This document shows positions 1-7,433 of a stretch of DNA of 64,000 nucleotides, piece after piece; the first letter of the stretch is position 1, and the number at the start of each line of letters is the position of its first letter. Position numbers and translations under genes: made by a program. Location: positions 1,116,001-1,180,000 of the forward strand of contig NZ_JIAI01000001.1 in assembly GCF_000620785.1 (NCBI RefSeq). The letters run 5' to 3'. This DNA comes from Actinospineispora acaciae DSM 45401 (GTDB taxonomy: Bacteria > Actinomycetota > Actinomycetes > Mycobacteriales > Pseudonocardiaceae). The notes under the pieces are model-generated. The model did not search any database and was not told the DNA's origin. It saw only the letters and a program-made list of their open reading frames with translations.

Positions 1-1
1 G

Positions 2-571
2 GCGAAGTTCCGCCTGGTGCTGCTGGGGCCGTGGCACCGGGCCGACGTGGCGATCCGGGCGCTCGCCGGGCTGCCCGACACCGAGCTGACGGTGGCCTGC
101 GGCGACGGTCAGGGGCAGGAGACCGCCCGCGACCGGCTGCTCCGCCGCGCCGAGATGCTCCGCCTCGGCGACCGGGTGAGCATGGCGGAGGCCGCGAGCC
201 CGGACCGGCGGTCGGCGCTGATCCGCTCGGCGGACGTGGTGTTGATGCTCGGCCCCTCCCCCGAGCTGGACGCGCTCTCGCTGGAGGCGATGGCCTGCGG
301 CGTCCCGGTGGTCGCCGGGCAGGACGTCGCCACCGAGGCGGTCGTCGACGGCGTCACCGGGCTGCACCTGCCGGCCCGCGACGACCCGAGGGCACTGGCC
401 AGGTCGCTGCGCGAGCTGCTCTCCCACGAGTCGCTGCGGATGGGCATGGGCTGGGCCGGGCGCGACCGGGCGGTCAACCGCTACAGCTGGTCGCGGGTGG
501 CCACCGAGACCGCCCGCGTCTACCGAGGGCTGGTGGACGCCCGCGCCGAGGCGCTCAGCTCCGTGGGCTAG
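2..571 (+). CDS. Glycosyltransferase family 4, C-terminal part (5' truncated)
   Basis: The reading frame is open from the first base, so only the last 189 residues are present. They match the C-terminal Rossmann domain of group 1 (GT4) glycosyltransferases, which binds the nucleotide-sugar donor. The diagnostic E-x7-E stretch is visible as ELDALSLEAMACGVPVV, followed by a VVDGVTGLHLPARD segment typical of retaining GT-B enzymes. The acceptor-binding N-terminal domain lies outside the window, so the sugar and acceptor cannot be inferred. The stop codon overlaps the end of the convergent MFS gene by 17 bp. Confidence 0.85.
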   Translation, partial: AKFRLVLLGPWHRADVAIRALAGLPDTELTVACGDGQGQETARDRLLRRAEMLRLGDRVSMAEAASPDRRSALIRSADVVLMLGPSPELDALSLEAMACGVPVVAGQDVATEAVVDGVTGLHLPARDDPRALARSLRELLSHESLRMGMGWAGRDRAVNRYSWSRVATETARVYRGLVDARAEALSSVG

Positions 572-1712
572 CAACCGGGCGGCGGTCGACGGCGACCGCG
601 AGGAGCGTGGCCGCCAGGCCGAGCACCGCCACCGCCGCGCTGACGAAGGTGACCGACTCGTAGCCGAGGCCGGCGTCGATGCCCAGCCCACCGAGCCACC
701 CGCCCAGCGCGACGCCGATGTTGAAGGCGGAGATGTTGGTGGCCGAGGCCAGGGTCGGCGCCCCCTCGGCGGTGCGCACCGCGCGCAGTTGGCTGCCGGG
801 CACCAGCGCGTAGCCCGCGGCGCCGAACAGGAACATCAAGGTGGCCGCCGCGACCTGGTTGCGCGCGGTCAGCCCGAGCGCGAGCAACACCACGGCGAAG
901 ATCGCGAACAGCACGCCGAGCGCCGGCATCAGGGCACGGTCGGCCGCCCGGCCGCCGACCAGGTTGCCGACGAACAGCCCGGCCCCGAGCACCACCAACA
1001 ACACCGCGACCGCGGCCGGGGAGAACCCGGACACCTCCCGCAGCAGCGGTTCCACGAAGGTGTAGGTCGCCGAGATGGCCCCGAACACGCAGGCGGTCAA
1101 AGCCAGGGTGACCAGGACGGCCGGCCGGCGCAGGACGGCCAGCTCCGTGCGCAGCCCGGCCCGGCGGGTGGCGGCGACCCCGGGCACCAGCACCGCGACG
1201 GCGGCCAGCCCGGCCAGCCCGAGCACCGTGATGACGCCGAACGTGGTGCGCCAGCTCAGCAGCTGGCCGGCGAAGGTGCCCAGGGGCACGCCCAGGGTGG
1301 TGCCGGCCGTCGCCCCGGCGAACATCAGCGAGATGGCCTTGGCCTGCCGATGCTCCGGGACCAGGTCGGCGGCGACGACGGATCCGACGCCGTAGAAGCC
1401 GCCCACCGCGAGCCCGCACAGCACCCGGCCGATCATGAGCGGCCAGTACCCGGGGGCGGTCGCCGCGAGGACGCTGCCGGCCACGAACAGCGCCATCGCC
1501 GCGAGCAGGACGCTCTTGCGCCGAACCCGCGAGCCGAGCGCCGCCAGCAGCGGGGCGCCCACGATGATGCCGGCCGCGAAGCCGGACACCAGCAGCCCGG
1601 CGACCGGGATGGACACCCCGACGTCGGCCGCTATCCCGGACAGCAGCCCGTTGATCACAAACTCGCTGGTACCGATGGCGAACGCGCAGACGGCCAACGC
1701 GAACAGCGCCAT
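555..1712 (-). CDS. MFS transporter, drug:H+ antiporter-like
   Basis: A 385-residue integral membrane protein with about 12 hydrophobic segments. An N-terminal motif GTSEFVINGLL and later APLLAALGSRVRRK resemble the DHA1 (AraJ / chloramphenicol efflux, Cmx-like) group of the major facilitator superfamily. It probably exports a small hydrophobic compound or sugar; the substrate is not predictable. It starts at ATG and is divergent from a LysR regulator, with a 148-bp intergenic region. That is the usual arrangement of a LysR protein controlling a neighbouring efflux gene; this control is inferred. Confidence 0.85.
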   Translation of the reverse strand: MALFALAVCAFAIGTSEFVINGLLSGIAADVGVSIPVAGLLVSGFAAGIIVGAPLLAALGSRVRRKSVLLAAMALFVAGSVLAATAPGYWPLMIGRVLCGLAVGGFYGVGSVVAADLVPEHRQAKAISLMFAGATAGTTLGVPLGTFAGQLLSWRTTFGVITVLGLAGLAAVAVLVPGVAATRRAGLRTELAVLRRPAVLVTLALTACVFGAISATYTFVEPLLREVSGFSPAAVAVLLVVLGAGLFVGNLVGGRAADRALMPALGVLFAIFAVVLLALGLTARNQVAAATLMFLFGAAGYALVPGSQLRAVRTAEGAPTLASATNISAFNIGVALGGWLGGLGIDAGLGYESVTFVSAAVAVLGLAATLLAVAVDRRPVASPRS

Positions 1713-1860
1713 GACCCTCCTCCCTGACGAACCGGTCGAACGTGCCGAACCCGATGAACCGAGCCGGCATGATCCACGTTCGGTCCGGGCGGGCGCGGGA
1801 ACAACGACGAGGGCCGAATCCTTGGATCAGTCGGGCTTATCGATGCACGTGGGAGGGGTC

Positions 1861-2739
1861 GTGGCGGCACCGGACGCGCGGGAGCTGGAGTGCTTCCTGA
1901 TACTCGCCGACGAGCTGCACTTCGGCCGGGCGGCCGGGCGGTTGTACCTGTCGCAGGCGCGGGTCAGCCAGTTGCTGCGGTCGCTGGAGAGCAAGATCGG
2001 TACCCGGCTGCTGGAGCGGTCCAGCCGGCGGGTGCGGCTCACCCCGGCCGGAACGCGGTTCGCGGCCGAGCTGGAGCCCGCCTACGCCGCGCTGCTCGCC
2101 GCCGTGGACCGGGCCAGGGCCGCCGCCCGAGGCGTCGAGGGCGTGCTGCGGGTGGGGTTCGTCGGCACCCCGAACGACGCGGTGATGGGCACCGTCCGGG
2201 CGTTCCGGGAGCGGTATCCCGAGTGCGAGGTGGAGATCGTCGAGATGACGCTGGCCGACCCGGTCGGGCCGCTGCGCGGCGGCGAGGTGGACGTGTTGTT
2301 CATCTGCCTGCCGGTCGACGAGCCGGGGCTGACCGTCGGCCCGATCGTGATGAAGGAGGCCCGCGCCCTGGCCGTTCCCGTCGACGACCCGTTCGCCCGG
2401 CTGGCCTCGGTCACCGCCGAGCAGCTCGCCGACCGCACAGTGATCGACATCGCCGGGCGGCCGCCGCCGGGCTGGCGGGACTTCCTGGCACCGCCCCGCA
2501 CCCCCGGCGGGCGTGCGGTGCGACGCGGCCCGGCGGCCCACACGCTCCAGGAGGCGCTGTCCCTGATCGCGGCGGGGAAGGGGGTGCTGCCCTTCCCCGC
2601 CCTGATCGAGGACTACCACGCGCGCAAGGACATCGCGTTCGTGCCGATCCATGGCCTGCCCGACGCGTCACTCGCCCTGGTCTGGCGGGCCAACGGCGAG
2701 AACGCCCGCATCCGGGCCTTCGCCCGGACCGTCCGCTAG
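1861..2739 (+). CDS. LysR-family transcriptional regulator
   Basis: A 292-residue regulator with an N-terminal winged helix-turn-helix (FGRAAGRLYLSQARVSQLLRSLE, written here as FGRAA...QARVSQ, residues about 17-40), then a LysR substrate-binding domain. GTG at 1861 is chosen because GGGAGGGG lies just upstream at 1851-1858; an in-frame ATG at 1843 is possible but has no ribosome-binding site. It is divergent from the MFS gene and probably controls it. Its stop codon shares the tetranucleotide CTAG with the stop of the convergent carboxymuconolactone-decarboxylase gene. Confidence 0.85.
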   Translation: MAAPDARELECFLILADELHFGRAAGRLYLSQARVSQLLRSLESKIGTRLLERSSRRVRLTPAGTRFAAELEPAYAALLAAVDRARAAARGVEGVLRVGFVGTPNDAVMGTVRAFRERYPECEVEIVEMTLADPVGPLRGGEVDVLFICLPVDEPGLTVGPIVMKEARALAVPVDDPFARLASVTAEQLADRTVIDIAGRPPPGWRDFLAPPRTPGGRAVRRGPAAHTLQEALSLIAAGKGVLPFPALIEDYHARKDIAFVPIHGLPDASLALVWRANGENARIRAFARTVR

Positions 2740-3209
2740 CCGAACTGGCCCGGCTGGTAGTCGCCGCCCGGCCGCTCCAGCATGACGTTCATGCGGTTGT
2801 AGGCGTTGATCACGGCGATCTGGGCGACCAGGGCCATCAGCTGGTCCTCGTCGTAGTGCTTGGCGGCGTTCGCCCAGGCCTCGTCGGTGACCCCGCCCGC
2901 CGCGTCGGCGAGGCGGGTGCCCTGCTCGGCGAGCTCCAGCGCGGCGCGCTCGGCCTCGGTGAAGACGGTGGCGTCGCGCCACACCGCGACCAGGTGCAGG
3001 CGCTGATGGGTCTCTCCGGCGGCGATGGCGTCCTTGGTGTGCATGTCCAGGCAGAAACCGCAGCCGTTGATCTGGCTCGCGCGGATGTCCACCAGCTCCA
3101 CCGTCGAGTCCGGCAGCGTCGACTCCTTGACGACCTTGGCCGCCGAGTTGATGTACTTCACGATCTTGCCGGCGGCCGGGATCTCCATGACGTTCAGGCG
3201 TGCGTTCAT
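2736..3209 (-). CDS. Carboxymuconolactone decarboxylase / AhpD-like protein
   Basis: A 157-residue protein of the CMD/AhpD superfamily. The AhpD-type redox motif CGFCLDMH (Cys50, Cys53, His57) is intact, which suggests peroxidase or thiol-disulfide activity rather than true muconolactone decarboxylation. AAGGAG at 3215-3220 supports the ATG at 3209. It is last in a three-gene operon (YceI, SnoaL-like, CMD) divergent from an ECF41 sigma factor. CMD-family genes are among the commonest genomic partners and targets of ECF41 sigma factors, so it is a likely sigma target. Confidence 0.88.
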   Translation of the reverse strand: MNARLNVMEIPAAGKIVKYINSAAKVVKESTLPDSTVELVDIRASQINGCGFCLDMHTKDAIAAGETHQRLHLVAVWRDATVFTEAERAALELAEQGTRLADAAGGVTDEAWANAAKHYDEDQLMALVAQIAVINAYNRMNVMLERPGGDYQPGQFG

Positions 3210-3220
3210 GACAGGCTCCT

Positions 3221-3649
3221 TCAGGTGAGTGTTTCGGGAATGACGCCGAGCTGACGCAGCTGGGCGAAGACGTCGACGACGCCCCAGATCTCGGCGACTC
3301 GCCCGCCCTCGAAGCGGACGATGAAGATCTCGTTGTAGGTGACGGACCTGCCGGTGGGCGGCAGGCCCCGGTACTCGCCCAGGTGCGTCCCGGTCACGGT
3401 GTTCCGGAAGACGACCTTGTCCCCCTCGGCGACCGTGTCCTCGACCGTGACGTGGATGTCCGGGAACGCGCGAAGCAGCACCTCCCACACCCGCTTGAGC
3501 GCCTGCGCCCCGGTAGCGTTGACCGGAACCGGCGCGTGGAACAGCACGTCCGGCCCGATGAGCTCGTCGATCGTCTTCGAGATGATCTCCGGGTCACGGG
3601 TGTTCATGGCCTCGTGGAAGCGACGGAACGCCGCTTTGTTGTCGGTCAC
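3221..3649 (-). CDS. SnoaL-like polyketide cyclase / NTF2-fold protein
   Basis: A 142-residue stand-alone SnoaL-like (NTF2-fold) protein containing the family pattern of FRRFHEAMNTRD, a PDIHVTVED segment and GRVAEIWGVVD near the end. The fold binds small hydrophobic ligands; catalysis is not assured. The GTG start at 3649 overlaps the TGA of the upstream YceI gene in a GTGA tetranucleotide, implying translational coupling. The adjacent ECF41 sigma factor also ends in a SnoaL-like domain, so the operon supplies a free version of the domain that tunes the sigma factor. Any functional link between the two is inference. Confidence 0.82.
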   Translation of the reverse strand: MTDNKAAFRRFHEAMNTRDPEIISKTIDELIGPDVLFHAPVPVNATGAQALKRVWEVLLRAFPDIHVTVEDTVAEGDKVVFRNTVTGTHLGEYRGLPPTGRSVTYNEIFIVRFEGGRVAEIWGVVDVFAQLRQLGVIPETLT

Positions 3650-4209
3650 GGCCGCAGGACTGCCTGGATCTCCAGGCTGATCGAGACCGTGTCGCCGAGC
3701 CCGACGCCGCCGGCGTCCAGCGGGACGGTGATGTCGATGCCGAAGTCGCGCCGGTTGATCCGCGCGGTCGCGGAGAACCCGGCCCGGTGCCCGCCCCACG
3801 GGTCGGGGCCGAACCCGTTCATCTCCACGGCCAGCGGCACCTCGCGGGTGATGCCGCGCAACGTCAGCTCACCGTCGACGGCCCAGCCCTCGGCGGTGCG
3901 GCGCACGCCGGTGGAGCGGTAGCTCATCGTCGGGTGGTCGTCGACCCCGAGGAACTCGGCGGAGCGGAGGTGGTTGTCACGTTGCTCGTGGCCGGTGTCG
4001 ACCGAGGCGAGGTCGATCGTCGCGGACACCGAGGACTCCAGTGGGTCCTCGCCGGTGACGATCGTGACGTCGTAGCCGGTGAACCGGCCGCGCACCTTGG
4101 TGATCATGAGGTGCCGGACGGAGAAGGCGATCTCGGAGTGCACCGGGTCGGCCTTCCAGGTCCCGGCCAGGTAGCCGGGGATCTCGACGGTTGCGGGGAC
4201 GGGGTTCAT
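3646..4209 (-). CDS. YceI-family lipocalin-like protein
   Basis: A 187-residue YceI-family protein, with the typical opening W-K-A-D-P-V-H-S-E-I-A-F-S-V-R-H and a middle DNHLRSAEFLGVDDHP segment. The family forms a lipocalin-like barrel that binds polyisoprenoid or other amphiphilic molecules. No signal peptide is visible, so this copy is probably cytoplasmic, as is common in actinobacteria. It is the first gene of the operon read from the left ECF41-type promoter (4249-4275) and is coupled to the SnoaL-like gene by a GTGA overlap. Confidence 0.88.
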   Translation of the reverse strand: MNPVPATVEIPGYLAGTWKADPVHSEIAFSVRHLMITKVRGRFTGYDVTIVTGEDPLESSVSATIDLASVDTGHEQRDNHLRSAEFLGVDDHPTMSYRSTGVRRTAEGWAVDGELTLRGITREVPLAVEMNGFGPDPWGGHRAGFSATARINRRDFGIDITVPLDAGGVGLGDTVSISLEIQAVLRP

Positions 4210-4248
4210 GGGTTCCTCTTCAGACGGCGGATCCTGGTCACACGGTCC

Positions 4249-4275
4249 GACGACACGGCCCGCCGAACTGTGAGG
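4249..4275 (-). promoter_or_regulatory. ECF41-type promoter for the YceI operon
   Basis: On the minus strand CCTCACA (4275-4269), exactly 16 nt, then CGTC (4252-4249). The published ECF41 consensus is TGTCACA-N16-CGTC. The -35 match is 5 of 7 and the -10 match is 4 of 4, with exact spacing. It lies 40 nt upstream of the YceI start codon. Confidence 0.8.
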
Positions 4276-4308
4276 CGGCAGTGACTTTCCGGCAGCCTCA
4301 CAGTTCGG
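4263..4308. repeat. Inverted repeat carrying two divergent -35 elements
   Basis: Perfect 14-bp arms, CCGAACTGTGAGGC (4263-4276) and its reverse complement (4295-4308), are separated by 18 bp. Each arm contains the -35 element of one of the two divergent ECF41-type promoters, so the symmetry extends beyond the promoter motif itself (TTCGG flanks). Confidence 0.85.
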
Positions 4309-4322
4309 GACGCTGTCTCGTC
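4296..4322 (+). promoter_or_regulatory. ECF41-type promoter for the sigma factor itself
   Basis: CCTCACA at 4296-4302, 16 nt, CGTC at 4319-4322: the same elements and spacing as on the opposite strand. It would drive the ECF41 gene starting at 4365, which implies autoregulation. Confidence 0.8.
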
Positions 4323-4364
4323 GAACAGGTGAGGGCAGCCGCGACCGAGGGAGCCGCCGACACC

Positions 4365-5270
4365 ATGACCACCCCGTCCGACCCGAGCCTGAGCGCGGTC
4401 ATCAGCGAGCGGCGCCAGCTGATCAACCTCGCCTACCGGCTGCTCGGCTCGCTGGCCGACGCCGAGGACGCCGTGCAGGAGACCTACGCCCGCTGGTACG
4501 CCATGGCCCCCGACCAGCGGGATGCCATCGAGTCTCCCGGCGCCTGGCTGACGAAGGTCGCCGGCCGCGTCTGCCTGGACGTGCTCGGCTCGGCGCGCGC
4601 CCGGCGAGAGCGCTATGTGGGCGAATGGATCCCCGAGCCGCTGCCCGAGCCCGCGGAGTGGGTGGACGGGCGGCCGGCCGACCCCGCCGACCGGGTCACC
4701 CTCGACGAGTCGGTCAACATGGCGTTCCTGGTCGTGCTGGAGTCGATGACCCCGGCCGAGCGGGTCGCGTTCATCCTGCACGACGTCTTCCACTACTCGT
4801 TCGTCGAAGTGGCCGAGGTCGTCGGCCGTACCCCGGCGGCATGTCGCCAGCTGGCCACCTCGGCCCGCCGCCGCATCCGCGCGGCGCAACCCCCGGCGGC
4901 GTCGACGGCCCAGCGCGCCGGCATCGTCAGGGAGTTCAAGCGGATCTGGGAGGCCAGGGACATTAACGCCCTGATGGGCCTTCTCGACCCCGACGCCACT
5001 GTGGTCGCCGACGGCGGCGGACTGGTCAGCGCGTCGCTGCACCCGATCGAGGGCGGCGAGCGGGTCGCGCGCTACCTGGTCGACCTGGCCGAGCGCGCGT
5101 CCGGCCGGCTGAACCTCCTGGAGACCACCGTCAACGGCGAACCCGGCCTGGTGGCCCGGCACGAGGGCGTCACCGTGACGGTGTTCGCGTTCGACCTCGC
5201 CGCCGGCCGGATCAGGCACATCTGGGCGGTACGCAACCCCGAGAAGCTCCGTTCGTGGCGGACCGGCTGA
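4365..5270 (+). CDS. sigJ: ECF41-family (SigJ-like) RNA polymerase sigma factor
   Basis: A 301-residue ECF sigma factor: sigma2 at about residues 12-80, sigma4 at about 115-172, and a C-terminal SnoaL-like domain from about 184. All three ECF41 signatures are visible: WIPEP (88-92, linker), DGGGL (216-220, usually DGGGK) and NPEKL (291-295, usually NPDKL). In this family the C-terminal extension, not a separate anti-sigma factor, controls activity. None is encoded nearby. Start ATG 4365 has GAGGGAG upstream. It probably reads its own promoter and that of the divergent YceI operon, based on paired promoter motifs between them. Confidence 0.93.
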   Translation: MTTPSDPSLSAVISERRQLINLAYRLLGSLADAEDAVQETYARWYAMAPDQRDAIESPGAWLTKVAGRVCLDVLGSARARRERYVGEWIPEPLPEPAEWVDGRPADPADRVTLDESVNMAFLVVLESMTPAERVAFILHDVFHYSFVEVAEVVGRTPAACRQLATSARRRIRAAQPPAASTAQRAGIVREFKRIWEARDINALMGLLDPDATVVADGGGLVSASLHPIEGGERVARYLVDLAERASGRLNLLETTVNGEPGLVARHEGVTVTVFAFDLAAGRIRHIWAVRNPEKLRSWRTG

Positions 5271-5295
5271 CGCCACAGCCTCGGCGGCCGGACGT

Positions 5296-5320
5296 GCATG
5301 CACGCCGCAAGGGCGGGTAC
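5296..5320 (+). promoter_or_regulatory. SigB/SigF-type stress promoter (GCAT-N15-GGGTAC)
   Basis: GCAT 5296-5299, 15 nt, GGGTAC 5315-5320; fits the actinobacterial general-stress consensus GNNT-N14-16-GGGTAY. It is upstream of the membrane protein gene at 5353. Confidence 0.6.
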
Positions 5321-5352
5321 AAGCACGCCGACGACGAAGGAGGTGCACGGCC

Positions 5353-5760
5353 ATGAGCGGCGGATACCTGCTGATCATGCTCGTCGGGGTGGTGATCGTG
5401 CTCATCGACGGCCAGCTGATCGTCCGCAAGAGCCCGTCCTACCTCGACGAGGTCTACGACCCGCGCCGGGCGCGCCAGCTCGCCGGCCTGGTGGCGGTCC
5501 TGTTCCACCTGGTCATGCTCGGGGTGGTCGCGCTGGTGGCGTCGATCGGCCTGGGCGCGGATGTGGGGGCGCAGACCGTCACGACCCGCATCGGCGTGCT
5601 GCTGCTGCTCACGGCGATCGGGCACGCGGCGACGATCGGGGTGCTGTCCAAGCTGCGTGACCAGGAGCTGAGCACCCAGGTCGCGGAAGCCCAGGTCGAG
5701 GCGTCGCAGACCGGGGCGGCCCGGCGGCGGACGGCCGCGGCCCCGGACGACCATGCGTGA
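5353..5760 (+). CDS. Small integral membrane protein, unknown function
   Basis: A 135-residue protein not recognised as a named family. It has three hydrophobic segments (about residues 4-20, 42-66 and 78-97) and a hydrophilic, Ala/Gln/Arg-rich C-terminal tail of about 35 residues that probably faces the cytoplasm. GAAGGAGG at 5336-5343 gives a strong ribosome-binding site for the ATG. A stress-type promoter precedes it. It overlaps the next small gene by 8 bp, so the two are probably co-translated. Confidence 0.75.
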   Translation: MSGGYLLIMLVGVVIVLIDGQLIVRKSPSYLDEVYDPRRARQLAGLVAVLFHLVMLGVVALVASIGLGADVGAQTVTTRIGVLLLLTAIGHAATIGVLSKLRDQELSTQVAEAQVEASQTGAARRRTAAAPDDHA

Positions 5761-6007
5761 GCTGCTCGCTTGGTTCGGCGGGCTCCGGGCCGCCAGGGCC
5801 GCCCGGGTCGACCGGGAGCCCGACGTCGCCGTCGACCCGCACCTGGCGAACACCCGGGCCATCGGCGGCGCGCACTGCCAGCACACCGACAGCGGCACCA
5901 CCACCGGGGTCGGCTTCAACCAGATGTTCGTGGGCCGGGTGGCCGGTGAGGACCTGGGCTACTGCCAGCTCACCGGGGCCGAGGCCCGCGCCGGGCAGCG
6001 CCGCTAG
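5753..6007 (+). CDS. Small conserved-looking hypothetical protein
   Basis: An 84-residue soluble protein of unknown function. After a short basic N-terminus it contains a Gly/Thr-rich stretch, AIGGAHCQHTDSGTTTGVG, and GEDLGYCQLTG with two cysteines. The ATG lies inside the end of the upstream membrane-protein gene (8-bp overlap), and its stop shares CTAG with the convergent NDH-2 gene. Only its position and codon use support coding status. Confidence 0.6.
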   Translation: MRELLAWFGGLRAARAARVDREPDVAVDPHLANTRAIGGAHCQHTDSGTTTGVGFNQMFVGRVAGEDLGYCQLTGAEARAGQRR

Positions 6008-7311
6008 TTCGGCAGCTCCGGTGCCTCGGAGTCGAGCGGGACGGCACCGGAGCGGACCAGCCCGAGCTGGACGCTCTGCCTGGGCAGCACGGCGTCGAGC
6101 AGCCAGTCCGCCGAGGTCCGCAGCCGGTTGCCGGGCAGCGCGGCCAGGTGGTAGCCGCGGGTGACGACCTTGGCCGGCAGGCCGGACAGCCGGACTCCGA
6201 GCGGGTTGGCGGCGGCCTTGACCCCGCCGAGGTCCACCACGAACCCGAGGTCGCGGTGGCGGTACGCGCGCCGGGTGCCGTGACCGAGCGAGGCGGCCAC
6301 GTTGCGGGCGGCCACGGTGCCCTGCCTGGTGGCGTGCTGCGCGGTCATCGCGGTGAGCTGCCCGGGGCGGGTCAGGTCGGGGACGGCGGCCACGTCACCG
6401 CAGGCGAACAGGTCCGGCTGGCCGGGCACGGTGAGGTACTCGTCGACGACCAGCCGCCCGCGCTCGGTGTCCAGGCCGAGGCCTTCCACCAGCGGATCCG
6501 GGCGCACGCCGACGCACCAGATCAGGGTGCGGGTCGGGACGTCCTCGCCGGTGGTCAGCCGCACCCCGTCCGGGGTGGCCTCGGAGATCGAGGTCTCGGT
6601 GCGGACCTCGACCCCCCGCTCGCGCAGCACCCGCTCGGCGGTGCGGCCGAGGCGCCGGTCCAGCTCGGGCAGCACCCGGGGCGCGAGGTCGAGCAGCAGC
6701 CACCGGATCCGCTGGTCGCCCAGCCCGCGATGGCGCCGGGCCAGCGCGCTGGTGAACAGCTGGCACTGCGCCGCCACCTCGGTGCCGGTGTAGCCGGCGC
6801 CGACCACCACGAAGGTGCAGCGCGCGGCGCGCTCGGCCGGGTCCTCGGTGAACTCGGCCAGCTCGAGCTGGCGGATGATGTGGTCACGCAGGTAGAGGGC
6901 CTCCGGGATGCCCCGGAAGCCATGCGCGTTCTCCCCGACGCCCGGCACCGGCAGCAGCTTGTTGACGCTGCCGGCGGCGAGGACCAGCCGGTCGAAGTCG
7001 ACGTCGAAGTCCCGGCCCTCCGGTGACCGCGCCCGCAGCCGGCGGGCGTCCCTGTCGATCGAGCGGACCTCGCCGAGCAGGCATTCGACGCGGGGCAGCG
7101 TGGCGGCCAACGGCACCGAGACCCGGCGCGGGTCCAGGATCCCGGCGGCCACCTCGGGGAGCAGCGGCAGGTAGAGGAAGAAGTCCGTCGAGTTGATCAG
7201 GGTGATCCGCGCGTGGTCGGCCATCGTGGCGCCGAGCCGGCGCGCGGCCTGGTACCCGGCGAACCCGGCGCCCACGATCACGATCCGGGGCTTGCTCATG
7301 ACCTTGCTCAT
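6004..7311 (-). CDS. ndh: Type II NADH dehydrogenase (NDH-2), FAD-dependent
   Basis: A 435-residue pyridine nucleotide-disulfide oxidoreductase. It has an FAD-binding GAGFAG (residues 14-19), an NADH-binding GAGYTG (171-176), FACGDVAAVPD (302-312) and the quinone-site motif AQHATRQG (324-331). NDH-2 oxidises NADH and reduces membrane quinone without pumping protons. The start at ATG 7311 (MSKVMSK) is supported by GGGAGGG at 7319-7325. A GAGT-N15-GGGTAG promoter lies just upstream, and the divergent aconitase has its own, so respiration and the citrate cycle may be co-induced under stress. Confidence 0.9.
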   Translation of the reverse strand: MSKVMSKPRIVIVGAGFAGYQAARRLGATMADHARITLINSTDFFLYLPLLPEVAAGILDPRRVSVPLAATLPRVECLLGEVRSIDRDARRLRARSPEGRDFDVDFDRLVLAAGSVNKLLPVPGVGENAHGFRGIPEALYLRDHIIRQLELAEFTEDPAERAARCTFVVVGAGYTGTEVAAQCQLFTSALARRHRGLGDQRIRWLLLDLAPRVLPELDRRLGRTAERVLRERGVEVRTETSISEATPDGVRLTTGEDVPTRTLIWCVGVRPDPLVEGLGLDTERGRLVVDEYLTVPGQPDLFACGDVAAVPDLTRPGQLTAMTAQHATRQGTVAARNVAASLGHGTRRAYRHRDLGFVVDLGGVKAAANPLGVRLSGLPAKVVTRGYHLAALPGNRLRTSADWLLDAVLPRQSVQLGLVRSGAVPLDSEAPELPN

Positions 7312-7352
7312 GACGATGCCCTCCCGTTGCGCGTGTGGTGACCCATCCGCGA

Positions 7353-7377
7353 CTACCCGCGTCAGGGCGCCGCACTC
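7353..7377 (-). promoter_or_regulatory. SigB/SigF-type promoter for NDH-2 (GAGT-N15-GGGTAG)
   Basis: Minus strand GAGT (7377-7374), 15 nt, GGGTAG (7358-7353), 42 nt upstream of the NDH-2 ATG. Confidence 0.55.
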
Positions 7378-7382
7378 ACCTA

Positions 7383-7407
7383 GTTTGCGTGAGCCGCTCA
7401 CGGGTAG
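7383..7407 (+). promoter_or_regulatory. SigB/SigF-type promoter for aconitase (GTTT-N15-GGGTAG)
   Basis: GTTT 7383-7386, 15 nt, GGGTAG 7402-7407. This equals the mycobacterial SigF consensus GTTT-N14-16-GGGTAT except for the last base. It is 26 nt upstream of the aconitase GTG. Confidence 0.7.
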
Positions 7408-7433
7408 TTCGTGCCGGTCGGAGAGGAGTCGCG

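Noticed and set aside
31-663. Long Arg/Gly/Pro-rich frames overlapping the first and many other genes, often antisense
   Set aside because: They arise from the high GC content, lack ribosome-binding sites and family motifs, and lie on the other frames of clear genes.
1861-2739. Possible longer LysR protein starting at ATG 1435
   Set aside because: The extension is low-complexity and overlaps the divergent MFS gene; the family N-terminus starts near 1861.
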